Assembly: GCF_003576475.1 (NCBI RefSeq)
Contig: NZ_QWGR01000001.1
Coordinates: 1 to 64,000, forward strand
Reading direction: 5' to 3'
Source of the DNA: Maribellus luteus
GTDB taxonomy: Bacteria; Bacteroidota; Bacteroidia; Bacteroidales; Prolixibacteraceae
Length of the DNA: 64,000 nt
Shown in pieces: positions 30,299-40,238 of the stretch (position 1 is its first letter; every line of letters starts with the position of its first letter). The notes beneath the pieces are model-generated. The model did not search any database, was not told where the DNA came from, and saw nothing but the letters and a program-made list of their open reading frames with translations. Position numbers and translations under genes: made by a program.

Positions 30299-31114
30299 CT
30301 AGTACTGTTCTTTCTCGTTCGGGAAATCAGTTGATTTCACATCGTTGATATAATTTCCCACGGCACCTTTGATTTCAGCTGCCAGGTTGTGGTAGCGCCT
30401 TAAAAAACGGGGAGAAAACTGTTGCGTAATTCCCAGCATGTCATGCAAAACCAGTACCTGTCCGTCAACGCCGCCACCGGCACCAATACCAATAACCGGA
30501 ATTCTTACTTCCCTGGCGACCTGCTCTCCGAGCGAAGCCGGAATTTTTTCCAGTACAATACCAAAGCAACCGGCTTCTTCCAAAAGTTTCGAGTCTTTCA
30601 AAAGTTTTTCCGCTTCGGCTTCTTCTTTGGCTCTTACAGTATAGGTTCCGAATTTGTGGATAGACTGGGGCATCAAACCAAGGTGTCCCATTACAGGTAT
30701 TCCGGCCGACAAAATACGTTTTACCGATTCCAGCACTTCTTCGCCACCTTCCAGTTTTACAGCATCGGCAGCTGTTTCTTTCATAATCCGGATGGCCGAA
30801 TGCAGGGCCTCGCGTGAATTTCCCTGGTAGGTTCCAAACGGAAGGTCAACTACCACCAATGCGCGGTTTACCGCCCTGACTACTGATGCTCCGTGGTAAA
30901 TCATTTCGTTGAGCGTAATCGGAAGCGTGGTCGTATGTCCGGCCATTACGTTGGAAGCCGAATCGCCCACCAAAATAATGTCAATTCCTGCTTCATCCAC
31001 CAGTTGAGCCATGCTGTAATCGTAGGCAGTTAACATGGCAATTTTTTCACCGCGCAGTTTCATTTCAGAAAGGCGGTGGGTGGTAACTCTTCGTATTTCG
31101 TTATGTACTGACAT
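30299..31114 (-). CDS. panB: 3-methyl-2-oxobutanoate hydroxymethyltransferase
   Basis: 271 residues from the ATG at 31114; a TTG five codons upstream is in frame but poorly placed. PanB makes ketopantoate from alpha-ketoisovalerate and methylene-tetrahydrofolate, the first step of pantothenate synthesis. Metal and substrate residues are in [20 protein letters not shown] and [10 protein letters not shown], and the catalytic Glu is in GIVLEKIP. The C-terminal [20 protein letters not shown] block is also typical. A full Bacteroidota promoter lies 25 bp upstream. No panC is present here. Confidence 0.96.
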   Translation of the reverse strand: MSVHNEIRRVTTHRLSEMKLRGEKIAMLTAYDYSMAQLVDEAGIDIILVGDSASNVMAGHTTTLPITLNEMIYHGASVVRAVNRALVVVDLPFGTYQGNSREALHSAIRIMKETAADAVKLEGGEEVLESVKRILSAGIPVMGHLGLMPQSIHKFGTYTVRAKEEAEAEKLLKDSKLLEEAGCFGIVLEKIPASLGEQVAREVRIPVIGIGAGGGVDGQVLVLHDMLGITQQFSPRFLRRYHNLAAEIKGAVGNYINDVKSTDFPNEKEQY

Positions 31115-31139
31115 ATTTGTTTCTTTCAAAATTAGGATA

Positions 31140-31171
31140 CAAAATTAGACAAAGCTTTTGTGTTGGACAAA
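31140..31171 (-). promoter_or_regulatory. panB promoter
   Basis: Read on the minus strand: TTTG (31171-31168), a 20-bp spacer and TAATTTTG (31147-31140), an exact consensus match. Transcription would start near 31133, giving a leader of about 19 nt. Confidence 0.75.
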
Positions 31172-31288
31172 AGTCGCAGATTTTATCGTAACTGAATCAT
31201 TTTGTGTTAACGTTTATTAACCGCCGGGTAGTTATAAATTCAGCAAGGTTTATTTTCTTTGCGCTACTTACAACATGAACAACAAACA

Positions 31289-32641
31289 ATGAAAAATCCA
31301 TACAGTCAAGGTTTAAGCATGCTGATCATCATAGCGTTTCTTCTTTTATCTTTTCATTTGTCAGCACAGGATATCAACAGAGAGGTAGTGTCGTTTAAAA
31401 AACGGGAACTGAATAACGGGTGGATTTTTCAGCTTGGTAAGGACCGGGAGGAAGTGCGGACGGATGTTTCCCGGTTTTATGAAGACCAGACTTCTTTGAA
31501 CGGTGGCTACAGAATTGAGAATACTTTCTGGAATATCGGGGATTACCGGCAGGATGAATTGAATTTTTCGTTTGATCTCGGACCTTTCGGGGCCTACGGG
31601 AACTGGATTGACAGCTCGAAAGTAAGTAACCTGAAAGCCGATCAGTATTTGTATGGATTAAGAACTTCTGCCAACTTAAATTACCGGTACCGTTATTATT
31701 ACGATGCCAAAAACTATACAGCTTTTGAGTTTTCTGGATGGGGGAGATACGAGGTTTTCCGTCAAAGTCTTGACGGAACAAGCATTGATTCGCTGGGTGC
31801 CGTAACTGACATTGACAGAACGCAGACCGAAGATCGTTTTCGTTACGGTTTCCAGGCGCGCGGAGGTTTTGGAATCGGGCGTTTGAGCCCAATGAACCAC
31901 CTGATGGCTGCTCATTTTTTGCTGGAAAAATATTACCCGGGAAGATTGTTCTCGGATTATGAAATTGCTCAGTTTGCACAGGTAATTGCGCAAATGAAAA
32001 ACGACCGCGATTTTAAAAAAGGGCATGATACTGAAAAAGAAATGGCTGCCCTCAATCAATTCCTGAATGGCAAGTTTCTGCTGGAACCAGCTGATGCCAT
32101 GCTTGCCGACTGGCCGTATGCAGAATTTGACCCGCGCTATGAAGGGAAACGGTTTGAAATGGGGCCGTTCTTTAAGTATTTTAACCAGGAACCGGATTTC
32201 ATCTGGGGCGGATACATTCAATACGAAGATGCCCGCTACAAAAACGTAAACTGGAACCGTAATTTTAGCGCCATGCTTACCTACAACCGGTATAAAAAAC
32301 CAGATGAAAAGGTGGCAAGTTCTGAAGGCGGTTTACATCCGGTATTTCAGAATTCTTACCGCGACTGGATGACGGCAGAAATTGACCTGGGCTGGAGTTA
32401 TTACTCCCAACTCAGAAGCCGGTTTAATTTTGGCGTGAAATACGTTCCCGGTATCGATTTGAACGGTTTTAAAGACTTAGGCACACTAAGCCATAATTTT
32501 GTTCCTTACCTGGGGTATTTCTCCCAGCTTAGTTCCAAATCGCGTATCCGGCTCGACTTCTCGTGGCGCATCGCCGACGGCGAGCAATTTATGGTGTCCG
32601 GCCCCGAGTTTAGCCTGGGTATTTACCGAAGTTCTTATTAA
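31289..32641 (+). CDS. Outer-membrane beta-barrel-like protein with helical insert (family unknown)
   Basis: 450 residues from the ATG at 31289. A signal peptide (MLIIIAFLLLSFHLSAQ) is followed by alternating aromatic/hydrophobic strands typical of outer-membrane barrels (ANLNYRYRYYYDAKNYTAFE). A helical insert near residues 205-265 (AAHFLLEKYYPGRLFSDYEI, then AQVIAQMKNDRDF) precedes more strands to a C-terminal Phe/Tyr-rich end. The gene at 33905-35263 has the same design, including a GxGR stretch before a helical LLE/ILEE segment, so the two are probably distant paralogs. Function unknown. It overlaps the convergent DUF5009 gene by 4 bp. Confidence 0.65.
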   Translation: MKNPYSQGLSMLIIIAFLLLSFHLSAQDINREVVSFKKRELNNGWIFQLGKDREEVRTDVSRFYEDQTSLNGGYRIENTFWNIGDYRQDELNFSFDLGPFGAYGNWIDSSKVSNLKADQYLYGLRTSANLNYRYRYYYDAKNYTAFEFSGWGRYEVFRQSLDGTSIDSLGAVTDIDRTQTEDRFRYGFQARGGFGIGRLSPMNHLMAAHFLLEKYYPGRLFSDYEIAQFAQVIAQMKNDRDFKKGHDTEKEMAALNQFLNGKFLLEPADAMLADWPYAEFDPRYEGKRFEMGPFFKYFNQEPDFIWGGYIQYEDARYKNVNWNRNFSAMLTYNRYKKPDEKVASSEGGLHPVFQNSYRDWMTAEIDLGWSYYSQLRSRFNFGVKYVPGIDLNGFKDLGTLSHNFVPYLGYFSQLSSKSRIRLDFSWRIADGEQFMVSGPEFSLGIYRSSY

Positions 32642-33747
32642 ACGCGTAAAAAGATTTTCTTTTTGTACATATAATAAAGCAGCAGCCAAATAACAGTCAA
32701 TGTTGATATGGCCAGCGCCAGCGCACTTGCATCGCCCATTGGTTTTATAATCCAGCCCACAAAAAACTGGGTGAGATTTTGCGTGTCAATGATCCGCGTA
32801 AACAGGTACACAAAGATCGAGTTCATCCCAATTACTTTGAAATAAAAGGCCCAACCCCTGAATTTCCAGTGGTCGATAATCAAAAAGAACAAGGCCATCA
32901 GGATAAAGCTGACTCCGCCGGCCATCATATTGAAAGTTGAAGTCCAGCATTTTTTGATGATCGGGTAGAAGGTTGAAAATGCAAGTGCAAGTACAATCAG
33001 TCCAACACCGGTGGCTGTCAGGTAGCCAATTTTTTGCCAGTCGCTTGTTTTTTTATGACGAAGAATGTTTCCGGCGATGGTTCCCATCAAAGTTACTCCG
33101 GTAGCTGACAGGCTGCAAAGAATGCCTTCGGGGTCGTACACTCCGCCGTACAGGCGCCCGGGTAAAAACAGGCGGTCGATGTAACCGTTGATACAGCCTT
33201 CAGGAGTAAGCACGCCGGCGCCCACTCCGGGAACCGGGATCAAAAGCTGAATGACACCAAAACCTACGAGGATGCCAGCGAGCCAGAAAATTCTGCTTTT
33301 TAAAGCCGGAAAGTACAGGTAAATCAGTGCTGCAAAGAAATAGCCGATACCGATTTGCCCTAAAACACTGGCAATTCTTCCGTCAGCAAAACCATTTTTG
33401 AAAACTCCGTTGTAAAGGATCCCGAGTACAATCAAAAGAAGTAGCCGGTTAAATATTTTGATAAACAGCCTTCGTTTCGGAACATTTTTTTCCAGTTTAC
33501 TTCCTACCGAAAACGGAACTGCCACACCGGCAATAAACATAAAAAGGGGGAAGATCAGGTCTTCGAAACGAAAACCGGCCCATTCAACGTGGTGCATCTG
33601 GTTTCCAAGCCATTCAGCGCCGGTCATTTGAGCTATAACGGTTGCCAGGTAACCGCCGCCGGTTATCCAAAACATATCGAAACCGCGAAGTGCATCCAAT
33701 GATTGCAATCTCTTTTCTGGTTCAGTTCTTAATGGTTTAGTCGTCAT
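32638..33747 (-). CDS. DUF5009/HGSNAT-like acyltransferase membrane protein
   Basis: 369 residues with about ten membrane spans. The opening SLDALRGFDMFWITGGGYLA and the FEDLIFPLFMFIAGVAVPFS stretch are characteristic of the heparan-alpha-glucosaminide N-acetyltransferase-like (YeiB/DUF5009) family, which moves acetyl groups across the membrane to sugar amines. In Bacteroidota such proteins are frequently linked to glycan degradation, but the substrate here is unknown. It lies between two outer-membrane proteins of similar design, on the opposite strand. Confidence 0.85.
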   Translation of the reverse strand: MTTKPLRTEPEKRLQSLDALRGFDMFWITGGGYLATVIAQMTGAEWLGNQMHHVEWAGFRFEDLIFPLFMFIAGVAVPFSVGSKLEKNVPKRRLFIKIFNRLLLLIVLGILYNGVFKNGFADGRIASVLGQIGIGYFFAALIYLYFPALKSRIFWLAGILVGFGVIQLLIPVPGVGAGVLTPEGCINGYIDRLFLPGRLYGGVYDPEGILCSLSATGVTLMGTIAGNILRHKKTSDWQKIGYLTATGVGLIVLALAFSTFYPIIKKCWTSTFNMMAGGVSFILMALFFLIIDHWKFRGWAFYFKVIGMNSIFVYLFTRIIDTQNLTQFFVGWIIKPMGDASALALAISTLTVIWLLLYYMYKKKIFLRV

Positions 33748-33904
33748 AATTTTTGTGATTATTGCGCTAAAATTAGGAAAGTTTTTTATTCTTCATGCTT
33801 ATTGTTTTAGGTTTCAGCAGTAAGAGGCCATATTAGAAGGATTCTACATTTTGTTCAATGGCATAAGATTTGAGCTTTCAACGCGAATCCATAAAACTAA
33901 TGTC

Positions 33905-35263
33905 ATGAAAAAGTTACTCCTTTTAGCCGCAACTTTCTTTGCCTTTCAATTTGCTTTTGCCCAGTACGAAAACTTTGATTTGTCGAAATACAAATTGCCT
34001 GAAATGAAGCGGCACCAGCTCGATTTTTATTTCGATTCAAACGGGGACTTCCAGCACGTATACATTTTAAACGACAATGAATTCCTGAAGGATACTTCCC
34101 GCTCCCGGGATAATACTGTTAGCGGAAAAGCTAATTTGCTCTATACTTTTTACAAAAACTCAACTAAAATACAGTCATCTTCCAATGTTCTGTTTTCGTC
34201 CAGTTATGGGCTTTCAGAACGTAAAGCTACCGGATCAGATGGATATGATAACGGTACATTTAAAATTGATTTTTCAGGGAGATATGATTTGAATTATTTT
34301 CTGAATGACGCGAATTGGTTTGTGCGTGGCGTACCTGCTGTTCAATTTTCGTATACTGATCACACTCAGGACAATTATGATAGGAAGTATTTATCAACTG
34401 CAGAATCATTCACTTTTGGGATAGGGAAGGGAAGGATTGAACAAGTTCAGGATTTTCGACATGCAGTGCTTATTCTTGAGGAGTTGAACAAAAGAGGACT
34501 CACAAAAAAGAATTTGAACGAAAATGAACTGTACGAACTTGCCGCTTTGATATCGCAGTTAAAAAATGAACGTTTTTTTGATAGCCGTAGAAAAATGGAG
34601 TCTGATTTGACGGCGGTTGATTCACTCTTAAAAACTCAGGGAGTGGTGGATGTTTCGGATGTAAGATATTTCAACGGGTTGCTTGACATGTGGCGATACG
34701 GAGATTTGCAGCCGCGGGAAAGCGGTAACCGAATCAGTTTAAACATTACTCCCGGATATTCGTATGCCGATTTGGATTTTAACTCCGAGCCTAACGATGT
34801 TGACCGGATTGAAGAAGATTTTAGGATGATATACGACGTGAGTTTTTCTTCATTTAATCCTCTTTCTATAAAATGGCAAGCTGATTACAATATCGGAGTA
34901 CAGCATATTTACACCAACGAATTGCAGAATCTTTTCAACTTTCCGCAAAAGCATTATTTATCTGCAACGTATGTAGCCGGAGCTCTGGGTTTTTATCCCA
35001 ATACCCGAACATTTTTGCGTTTAAGCAGCAGTTTTAATTTGCTAAATCAAAGTTTTAACGAAGATAAAATATTCGATAAGGATAGATATAGTTTTAGATG
35101 TCGGTTTTCTTTGAATGCCTACTATTATATCTCGGAAAGGCTGAGAGTAGAAGGACTGTTGACACTAAATAATGATTATGCGGGTATATTCAATAGCAAA
35201 TGGGGGCACGCAGAAACGAATCGTCTTCTTTATAATTTGACTTTAAATTACGCCATATTTTAA
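33905..35263 (+). CDS. Outer-membrane beta-barrel-like protein with helical insert (paralog)
   Basis: 452 residues from the ATG at 33905. The signal peptide is MKKLLLLAATFFAFQFAFAQ. The beta-rich N-terminal part reaches ESFTFGIGKGRIEQVQDF; then comes a helical insert (AVLILEELNKRGLTKKNLNE, ELAALISQLKNERFFDSR) and a second beta-rich part ending in LYNLTLNYAIF, an aromatic C-terminus as seen in outer-membrane barrels. The design matches the gene at 31289-32641. No known family is recognised. It is monocistronic, with an inverted repeat about 30 bp after its stop. Confidence 0.65.
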   Translation: MKKLLLLAATFFAFQFAFAQYENFDLSKYKLPEMKRHQLDFYFDSNGDFQHVYILNDNEFLKDTSRSRDNTVSGKANLLYTFYKNSTKIQSSSNVLFSSSYGLSERKATGSDGYDNGTFKIDFSGRYDLNYFLNDANWFVRGVPAVQFSYTDHTQDNYDRKYLSTAESFTFGIGKGRIEQVQDFRHAVLILEELNKRGLTKKNLNENELYELAALISQLKNERFFDSRRKMESDLTAVDSLLKTQGVVDVSDVRYFNGLLDMWRYGDLQPRESGNRISLNITPGYSYADLDFNSEPNDVDRIEEDFRMIYDVSFSSFNPLSIKWQADYNIGVQHIYTNELQNLFNFPQKHYLSATYVAGALGFYPNTRTFLRLSSSFNLLNQSFNEDKIFDKDRYSFRCRFSLNAYYYISERLRVEGLLTLNNDYAGIFNSKWGHAETNRLLYNLTLNYAIF

Positions 35264-35290
35264 ACCCTGTTTCACCGAATCAGTTTCCGG

Positions 35291-35323
35291 ATTCTGTCGT
35301 TTTGTCACCGCATTTGACAGAAT
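35291..35323. promoter_or_regulatory. Inverted repeat upstream of dnaK
   Basis: ATTCTGTC (35291-35298) and GACAGAAT (35316-35323) are perfect inverted repeats with a 17-nt spacer, 125 bp before dnaK. It could terminate the upstream gene or act as an operator. A CIRCE element (TTAGCACTC-N9-GAGTGCTAA) is not present. Confidence 0.4.
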
Positions 35324-35448
35324 AAAGTTCTTTCAAAAGTAAATATGTGTCAGTTTTGCGTCTAATTTTCCCGATTTCCCAATGGCACAATGATTGATTA
35401 TTCTGAAGCGTAAAATTTTCAGAACAATAAAAATTAAAACATATAACA

Positions 35449-37368
35449 ATGGGAAAAATAATCGGAATTGACTTAGGAACCACAAACTCTTGTGTTTCTG
35501 TAATGGAAGGAAACGAACCCGTAGTAATCCCCAACAGCGAGGGAAAACGTACGACTCCTTCAATTGTAGCTTTCGTGGAAAACGGAGAGCGTAAAGTAGG
35601 TGATCCTGCCAAACGTCAGGCAATTACCAACCCAACCAAAACGATCTTTTCGATCAAACGTTTTATGGGTGAAACTTTCGACCGTGTAACAAAAGAAGTT
35701 TCGCGTATGCCATACCAGGTGGTAAAAGGCGACAACAATACTCCGCGCGTCCAGATTGACGACCGGAAATATTCTCCGCAGGAAATTTCGGCCATGGTTC
35801 TTCAGAAAATGAAGAAAACGGCAGAAGATTACCTCGGACAAGAAGTGACCGAAGCAGTAATTACTGTGCCAGCCTATTTTAACGACTCTCAGCGTCAGGC
35901 AACCAAAGAAGCCGGTGAGATTGCAGGTTTAAAAGTGCGTCGTATCATCAACGAACCTACAGCTGCATCGTTGGCTTACGGTCTGGATAAAATGCACAAA
36001 GACATGAAAATCGCGGTATTCGACCTTGGTGGCGGTACTTTCGATATTTCTATTCTGGAACTGGGTGACGGTGTGTTCGAAGTAAAATCAACCGACGGAG
36101 ATACTCACCTGGGAGGTGACGATTTCGACCAGGTAATTATCGACTGGCTGGCAGCAGAATTCAACAGCGAAGAAGGTATTGATTTGCGCAAAGACCCAAT
36201 GGCTTTGCAACGTTTGAAAGAAGCTGCTGAGAAAGCAAAAATCGAGTTGTCAAGTTCTTCTCAAACCGAGATCAACCTGCCATACATTATGCCGGTAAAC
36301 GGTATTCCAAAGCACTTGGTAAAAACTTTGACCCGTGCAAAATTCGAACAGTTGGCTGACAGCCTGATAAATGCAATTATCGAACCTTGCCGTAAATCGT
36401 TGAAAAATGCCGGTATCTCGGCAAGCGAAATTGACGAAGTAATCCTGGTAGGTGGTTCAACACGTATTCCGGCTATTCAGACCAAGGTAAAAGAATTCTT
36501 CGGGAAAGAGCCTTCAAAAGGTGTTAACCCGGATGAGGTAGTGGCTGTAGGTGCTGCCATTCAGGGAGGTGTTTTAACCGGTGAAGTAAAAGACGTGTTG
36601 TTGCTCGATGTTACTCCGCTTTCGTTGGGTATTGAAACCATGGGTGGTGTAATGACCAAGTTGATTGAAGCCAACACAACGATCCCGACTAAAAAGTCGG
36701 AAACCTTTACGACGGCTGCTGATAACCAGCCTTCTGTTGAAATTCATGTGCTGCAGGGCGAACGTCCGATCGCTTCAGGTAACAAAACAATCGGTAGGTT
36801 CCACCTCGATGGCATTCCGCCGTCACCACGTGGTATTCCGCAAATTGAAGTTACTTTCGACATTGATGCCAACGGTATTTTGCATGTAAACGCAAAAGAC
36901 AAAGCTACCGGAAAATCGCAGTCGATTCGTATCGAGGCTTCTTCAGGCTTGAGCGACGACGAGATCAAGAGAATGAAAGCGGAAGCTGAAGCCAATGCAG
37001 AAGCTGACAAAACGGCGAAAGAAACGGCTGACAAAGTTAACCAGGCTGACAGTTTGATTTTCCAGACAGAAAAGCAGCTGAAAGAATACGGTGATAAAAT
37101 TCCGGCCGATAAAAAACAGCCGATTGAAGATGCACTGAAAAAACTGAAAGAAGCGCATGCCAGCAAAGACCTTGCTGCCATTGATACAGCCATGAACGAA
37201 CTGAATACAGTTTTCCAGGCGGCTTCGCAGGAAATGTACAATGCTTCGCAGGCACAGGGTGGACAGCAAGGTGGCCCGCAAGGAGGTCCGCAGGCTGACG
37301 GCGGTGCACAAAGCCAACCGAAAAACGACGGTGAAGTAACCGACGTGGATTTTGAGGAAGTCAAATAG
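35449..37368 (+). CDS. dnaK: Hsp70 chaperone DnaK
   Basis: 639 residues. An ATP-driven chaperone for folding and protection of cytosolic proteins. The nucleotide-binding domain opens with [18 protein letters not shown]; the phosphate-2 motif is [14 protein letters not shown] and the adenosine motif [11 protein letters not shown]. The substrate domain starts near 390 ([17 protein letters not shown]). After a [15 protein letters not shown] flexible tail it ends in DVDFEEVK, the usual EEV(D/K)-like terminus. Neither grpE nor dnaJ is adjacent. A perfect 14-bp terminator follows, and a mobilizable element is inserted right behind it. Confidence 0.98.
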   Translation: MGKIIGIDLGTTNSCVSVMEGNEPVVIPNSEGKRTTPSIVAFVENGERKVGDPAKRQAITNPTKTIFSIKRFMGETFDRVTKEVSRMPYQVVKGDNNTPRVQIDDRKYSPQEISAMVLQKMKKTAEDYLGQEVTEAVITVPAYFNDSQRQATKEAGEIAGLKVRRIINEPTAASLAYGLDKMHKDMKIAVFDLGGGTFDISILELGDGVFEVKSTDGDTHLGGDDFDQVIIDWLAAEFNSEEGIDLRKDPMALQRLKEAAEKAKIELSSSSQTEINLPYIMPVNGIPKHLVKTLTRAKFEQLADSLINAIIEPCRKSLKNAGISASEIDEVILVGGSTRIPAIQTKVKEFFGKEPSKGVNPDEVVAVGAAIQGGVLTGEVKDVLLLDVTPLSLGIETMGGVMTKLIEANTTIPTKKSETFTTAADNQPSVEIHVLQGERPIASGNKTIGRFHLDGIPPSPRGIPQIEVTFDIDANGILHVNAKDKATGKSQSIRIEASSGLSDDEIKRMKAEAEANAEADKTAKETADKVNQADSLIFQTEKQLKEYGDKIPADKKQPIEDALKKLKEAHASKDLAAIDTAMNELNTVFQAASQEMYNASQAQGGQQGGPQGGPQADGGAQSQPKNDGEVTDVDFEEVK

Positions 37369-37400
37369 ATAGCGATTATTAACAATAATCAATAATTAGC

Positions 37401-37435
37401 AAAACGCAGTAAGTTTCTGACTTACTGCGTTTTTT
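37401..37435 (+). terminator. dnaK terminator
   Basis: AAAACGCAGTAAGT (37401-37414) pairs perfectly with ACTTACTGCGTTTT (37420-37433) around a 5-nt loop, followed by Ts. Confidence 0.85.
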
Positions 37436-37483
37436 ATTTGTGAGAAATTATTTAATTAAATGGTTTCTCATTATTTTTTGTCA

Positions 37484-37491
37484 TATATTTG
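37484..37491 (+). promoter_or_regulatory. -7 element upstream of the excisionase/integrase genes
   Basis: TATATTTG matches TAnnTTTG and lies 109 bp before the ATG at 37600. No TTTG stands at the normal -33 distance, so strength is uncertain. Confidence 0.4.
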
Positions 37492-37599
37492 TACCATATC
37501 TGTGCCGCGCGCTATTTGATGTTAATGTGCGCCTTAAACGGTCTTAATAGGTCTTATGCATGCTTGTTTTGCATAACGAGGCTAAAAACTGATGAAAGT

Positions 37600-38184
37600 A
37601 TGGCAAAAAGTCAATTGAAATTACCGAAGATTTGTGAGCAATGTGGGAAGCCTTTTGAGGCTAAAACCGTAGCCACTCGCTTTTGTAGTCCCTACTGTGT
37701 CAATAAATCAGGAAGAGAGAAAAAAAGACGGGCAAAAGAGGCAGAGCAAAAACAAGTATTGCTGGAAGAGTCGATTGATATGATTGTCGAAATTCAATCT
37801 CGACCATTTATTTCTGTTTCAGAAGCAACTGTTCTTTTTGGTATTTCAAAAGATACTATTCGCCGCCTTATTAAAGCAGGTAAAATTCCTGCTTATAACT
37901 TAGGACAACGCTTGACAAGGGTTAGTCGAGTGCATATTGAGGCAATGTTTACTGCTGTTAATTTACCGGAAGAGCCCGACGAAGAACCGGTAAAAATGCA
38001 CTACGACAAAAGTGAATGCTATAATATAGCTGAAGTATCCGAAAAATTTGGAGTATCTCCTTCAACTGTTAACAAAACGATTCGAAAATATAGCATACCC
38101 AGAAGGCAGATTGGGAAATATGTATATGTGCCTAAAGAACAGATAGAAACGCTATTTTCAACTAACAAATCTAACACCCCATGA
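37600..38184 (+). CDS. Excisionase-like DNA-binding protein with zinc finger and two HTH domains
   Basis: 194 residues from the ATG at 37600; the open frame upstream of it lacks coding character. A small zinc-binding segment (ICEQCGKPFEAKTVATRFCS, then PYC) is followed by two helix-turn-helix domains of the MerR/excisionase type: SVSEATVLFGISKDTIRRLI with AGKIPAYNLGQRLTRVSRVH, and NIAEVSEKFGVSPSTVNKTI with RKYSIPRRQIGKYVYVPKEQ. Such proteins direct integrase toward excision or control its expression. The stop overlaps the integrase ATG (ATGA), giving coupled translation. Confidence 0.85.
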   Translation: MAKSQLKLPKICEQCGKPFEAKTVATRFCSPYCVNKSGREKKRRAKEAEQKQVLLEESIDMIVEIQSRPFISVSEATVLFGISKDTIRRLIKAGKIPAYNLGQRLTRVSRVHIEAMFTAVNLPEEPDEEPVKMHYDKSECYNIAEVSEKFGVSPSTVNKTIRKYSIPRRQIGKYVYVPKEQIETLFSTNKSNTP

Positions 38185-39440
38185 AACAATTATCAAAAAC
38201 TAAAGTAACAGTAAGACTTCGTAAAGCTGAAGACCGAAACGAATGGTATATATACTTGGAAAGTTATCCTGTATTGGTTCCGGGTAAAACCAAACCTCAA
38301 CGCATTCGCGAATATTTAAACAGAAGCATTACCACGGTAACATGGGACAAGAAAAGAGCAGCCCGAACCAATGCAAACGGTGAAAAAACATACAAACCAA
38401 AGCGTGATGATAATGGGGTAATTATCTGCAAGAGCGAACTGGATAGAGAAAGCATGTTGTATGCCGATGGTGTGCGCAAGCTTCGCCAACGGGAATATGA
38501 CAATGCAGATTTGTACAGTGACACGGAAACTGCTCAGGCTGAACAAAAAGAACGTTTACAGCATAATTTTGTCGAATATTTTGAAAAGGTAACGATTAAA
38601 CGGCATGGAAATAGTTCTTCGTCTATTATTGTTAATTGGCAGCGCACAAATGAATTAATAAAGCTTTTTGCAGGGGATACACTTTTGTTTTCTCAAATAA
38701 ATGTTGCATTAGCAGAAAATTTTAGGCTTTACCTAATGTCGGCACCTCAGGGAGGTAATAAAAGTGGAATTATCTCACAAAATACAGCCTCAACCTATTT
38801 CTCCATTTTTAAAGCTGTACTAAAGCAGGCTTTTATTGATGGATATTTGCAAAGTGATTTATCTGCTAAGCTTAAGGGGATTCAGGAAAAAGAATCGCGT
38901 AGAGAGTATCTCACAGTTGAAGAACTAAATAAACTTGTAGCAACGCCTTGTGAACGTGATGTGCTAAAACGTGCGGCACTTTTTTCTGCGCTTACTGGAT
39001 TGAGACATATCGATATTCAAAAGCTAAAATGGAGCGAGATTAGTATTGAGGGCAATCAGGCAAAGCTGCATTTTACCCAGCAAAAAACTAAAGGTGTAGA
39101 ATATATGCCCATTTCGGAACAAGCTTTGCAGTTATGCGGAGAGCCAGGTAGACCGGAACAATTAGTATTTGAAGATTTACCCAATCCTTCTTGGATTTCA
39201 CGACCGTTAAAACAGTGGATTGAGGCAGCAGGGATTAAAAAGAAAATTACCTTTCATTGCTTTCGTCATACATTTGCTACCTTGCAACTATCAAGCGGTA
39301 CCGATATTTATACCGTTAGCAAGATGCTTGGGCACACTGATGTGAAAACAACACAGATTTATGCTAAAGTGGTGGACGAAAAGAAAAATAAAGCGGCACA
39401 AGCCATAAGAATTGATAAGATACAGAATCCGGATAAATAG
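38181..39440 (+). CDS. int: Tyrosine recombinase (site-specific integrase)
   Basis: 419 residues, typical of Bacteroidota element integrases with an N-terminal arm-binding domain, a SAM-like core-binding domain (about 130-225) and a C-terminal catalytic domain. Catalytic residues: Arg in ALTGLRHIDIQKL, HxxR in HCFRHTFATLQL, His in LGHTDVKTTQ and the nucleophile Tyr in QIYAKVV. It integrates and excises the element at its att sites. ATGA overlap with the excisionase-like gene. The target here is the spacer after dnaK, not a tRNA gene. Confidence 0.95.
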   Translation: MKQLSKTKVTVRLRKAEDRNEWYIYLESYPVLVPGKTKPQRIREYLNRSITTVTWDKKRAARTNANGEKTYKPKRDDNGVIICKSELDRESMLYADGVRKLRQREYDNADLYSDTETAQAEQKERLQHNFVEYFEKVTIKRHGNSSSSIIVNWQRTNELIKLFAGDTLLFSQINVALAENFRLYLMSAPQGGNKSGIISQNTASTYFSIFKAVLKQAFIDGYLQSDLSAKLKGIQEKESRREYLTVEELNKLVATPCERDVLKRAALFSALTGLRHIDIQKLKWSEISIEGNQAKLHFTQQKTKGVEYMPISEQALQLCGEPGRPEQLVFEDLPNPSWISRPLKQWIEAAGIKKKITFHCFRHTFATLQLSSGTDIYTVSKMLGHTDVKTTQIYAKVVDEKKNKAAQAIRIDKIQNPDK

Positions 39441-39453
39441 TAGCCATTAGAAA

Positions 39454-40128
39454 ATGAACTCCAAATATTTTGAATATATCGTAGTTTATTCAGCTGTTAT
39501 CGTTGGGTGCTTATTGCTGGGCATTCTTGCAAGAATGTTTGTAATCAATATGGGAGCAGATGATTTTACCGCCGGCATAGTATTCTGGATAGTTGTTTTA
39601 TTGGGCATTTTAGCTTATGCTATTCTTACGCTATTAATTGATGGACTTTATTCTGCCACTGTTAGGTGGTTTTTTCCGAGAAAAAAATTAAAACTACCCG
39701 ATGAGAAATCAGATGTTTCAGATAAACTTGAAAAAATAAGGGCAGAGCAACAGCAATTCAATGATAAAGCTGAGCAGGATAAAAAAGACGTTGCCCTCAG
39801 GTACACTCAAAAAGAGTTTGCTGCATATTGTTCGGATAAAGACCTGGATTTGCTTTGTAAGTATGTAGAGCTTTATTCCGAGAAGAAATCTTTTCAGGAT
39901 GTTAAACCTATAAATGTTGAGGGATTGTCGAATCTTGATTTTTATCATTTTGGATGGAATATCTGGAAGCACTTCAAGGTTGGTAAACAAGAAGAGGTTG
40001 CTTTTTTTCTCAAAAGCGTATTTGTAAATTTTCTAAAGGATGTTGAGACTGATACCATAAAAAGCCATCTAAAGGATGATGAATTAAAAGGCATCATTAA
40101 AATCCGAAAAAGTCTCTCGGAACAATAA
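39454..40128 (+). CDS. Hypothetical membrane protein of the mobilizable element
   Basis: 224 residues. Two membrane spans near 10-32 and 42-65, then a cytoplasmic coiled-coil-like stretch (LEKIRAEQQQFNDKAEQDKK) and a globular tail. No family is recognised. It lies 13 bp after the integrase gene. Adjacent element genes suggest an accessory role in mobility or maintenance, but nothing in the sequence shows this directly. Confidence 0.6.
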   Translation: MNSKYFEYIVVYSAVIVGCLLLGILARMFVINMGADDFTAGIVFWIVVLLGILAYAILTLLIDGLYSATVRWFFPRKKLKLPDEKSDVSDKLEKIRAEQQQFNDKAEQDKKDVALRYTQKEFAAYCSDKDLDLLCKYVELYSEKKSFQDVKPINVEGLSNLDFYHFGWNIWKHFKVGKQEEVAFFLKSVFVNFLKDVETDTIKSHLKDDELKGIIKIRKSLSEQ

Positions 40129-40238
40129 TAACAAGTAACAATTATTATTTCTCGTGTTTCCTTTGTGTTTTTTCAGTGTTGCTAATCACAGCTAAAACAC
40201 ATCTTTTATTTGCGTCATAACAATTAAAAACAATCGTT

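Noticed and set aside
35264-35448. CIRCE/HrcA operator before dnaK
   Set aside because: The inverted repeat present is ATTCTGTC/GACAGAAT, not the CIRCE sequence.
36744-37385. 213-codon minus-strand frame rich in Ser/Ala/Cys
   Set aside because: Antisense to the dnaK C-terminus; composition reflects the lysine/alanine-rich helix on the coding strand.
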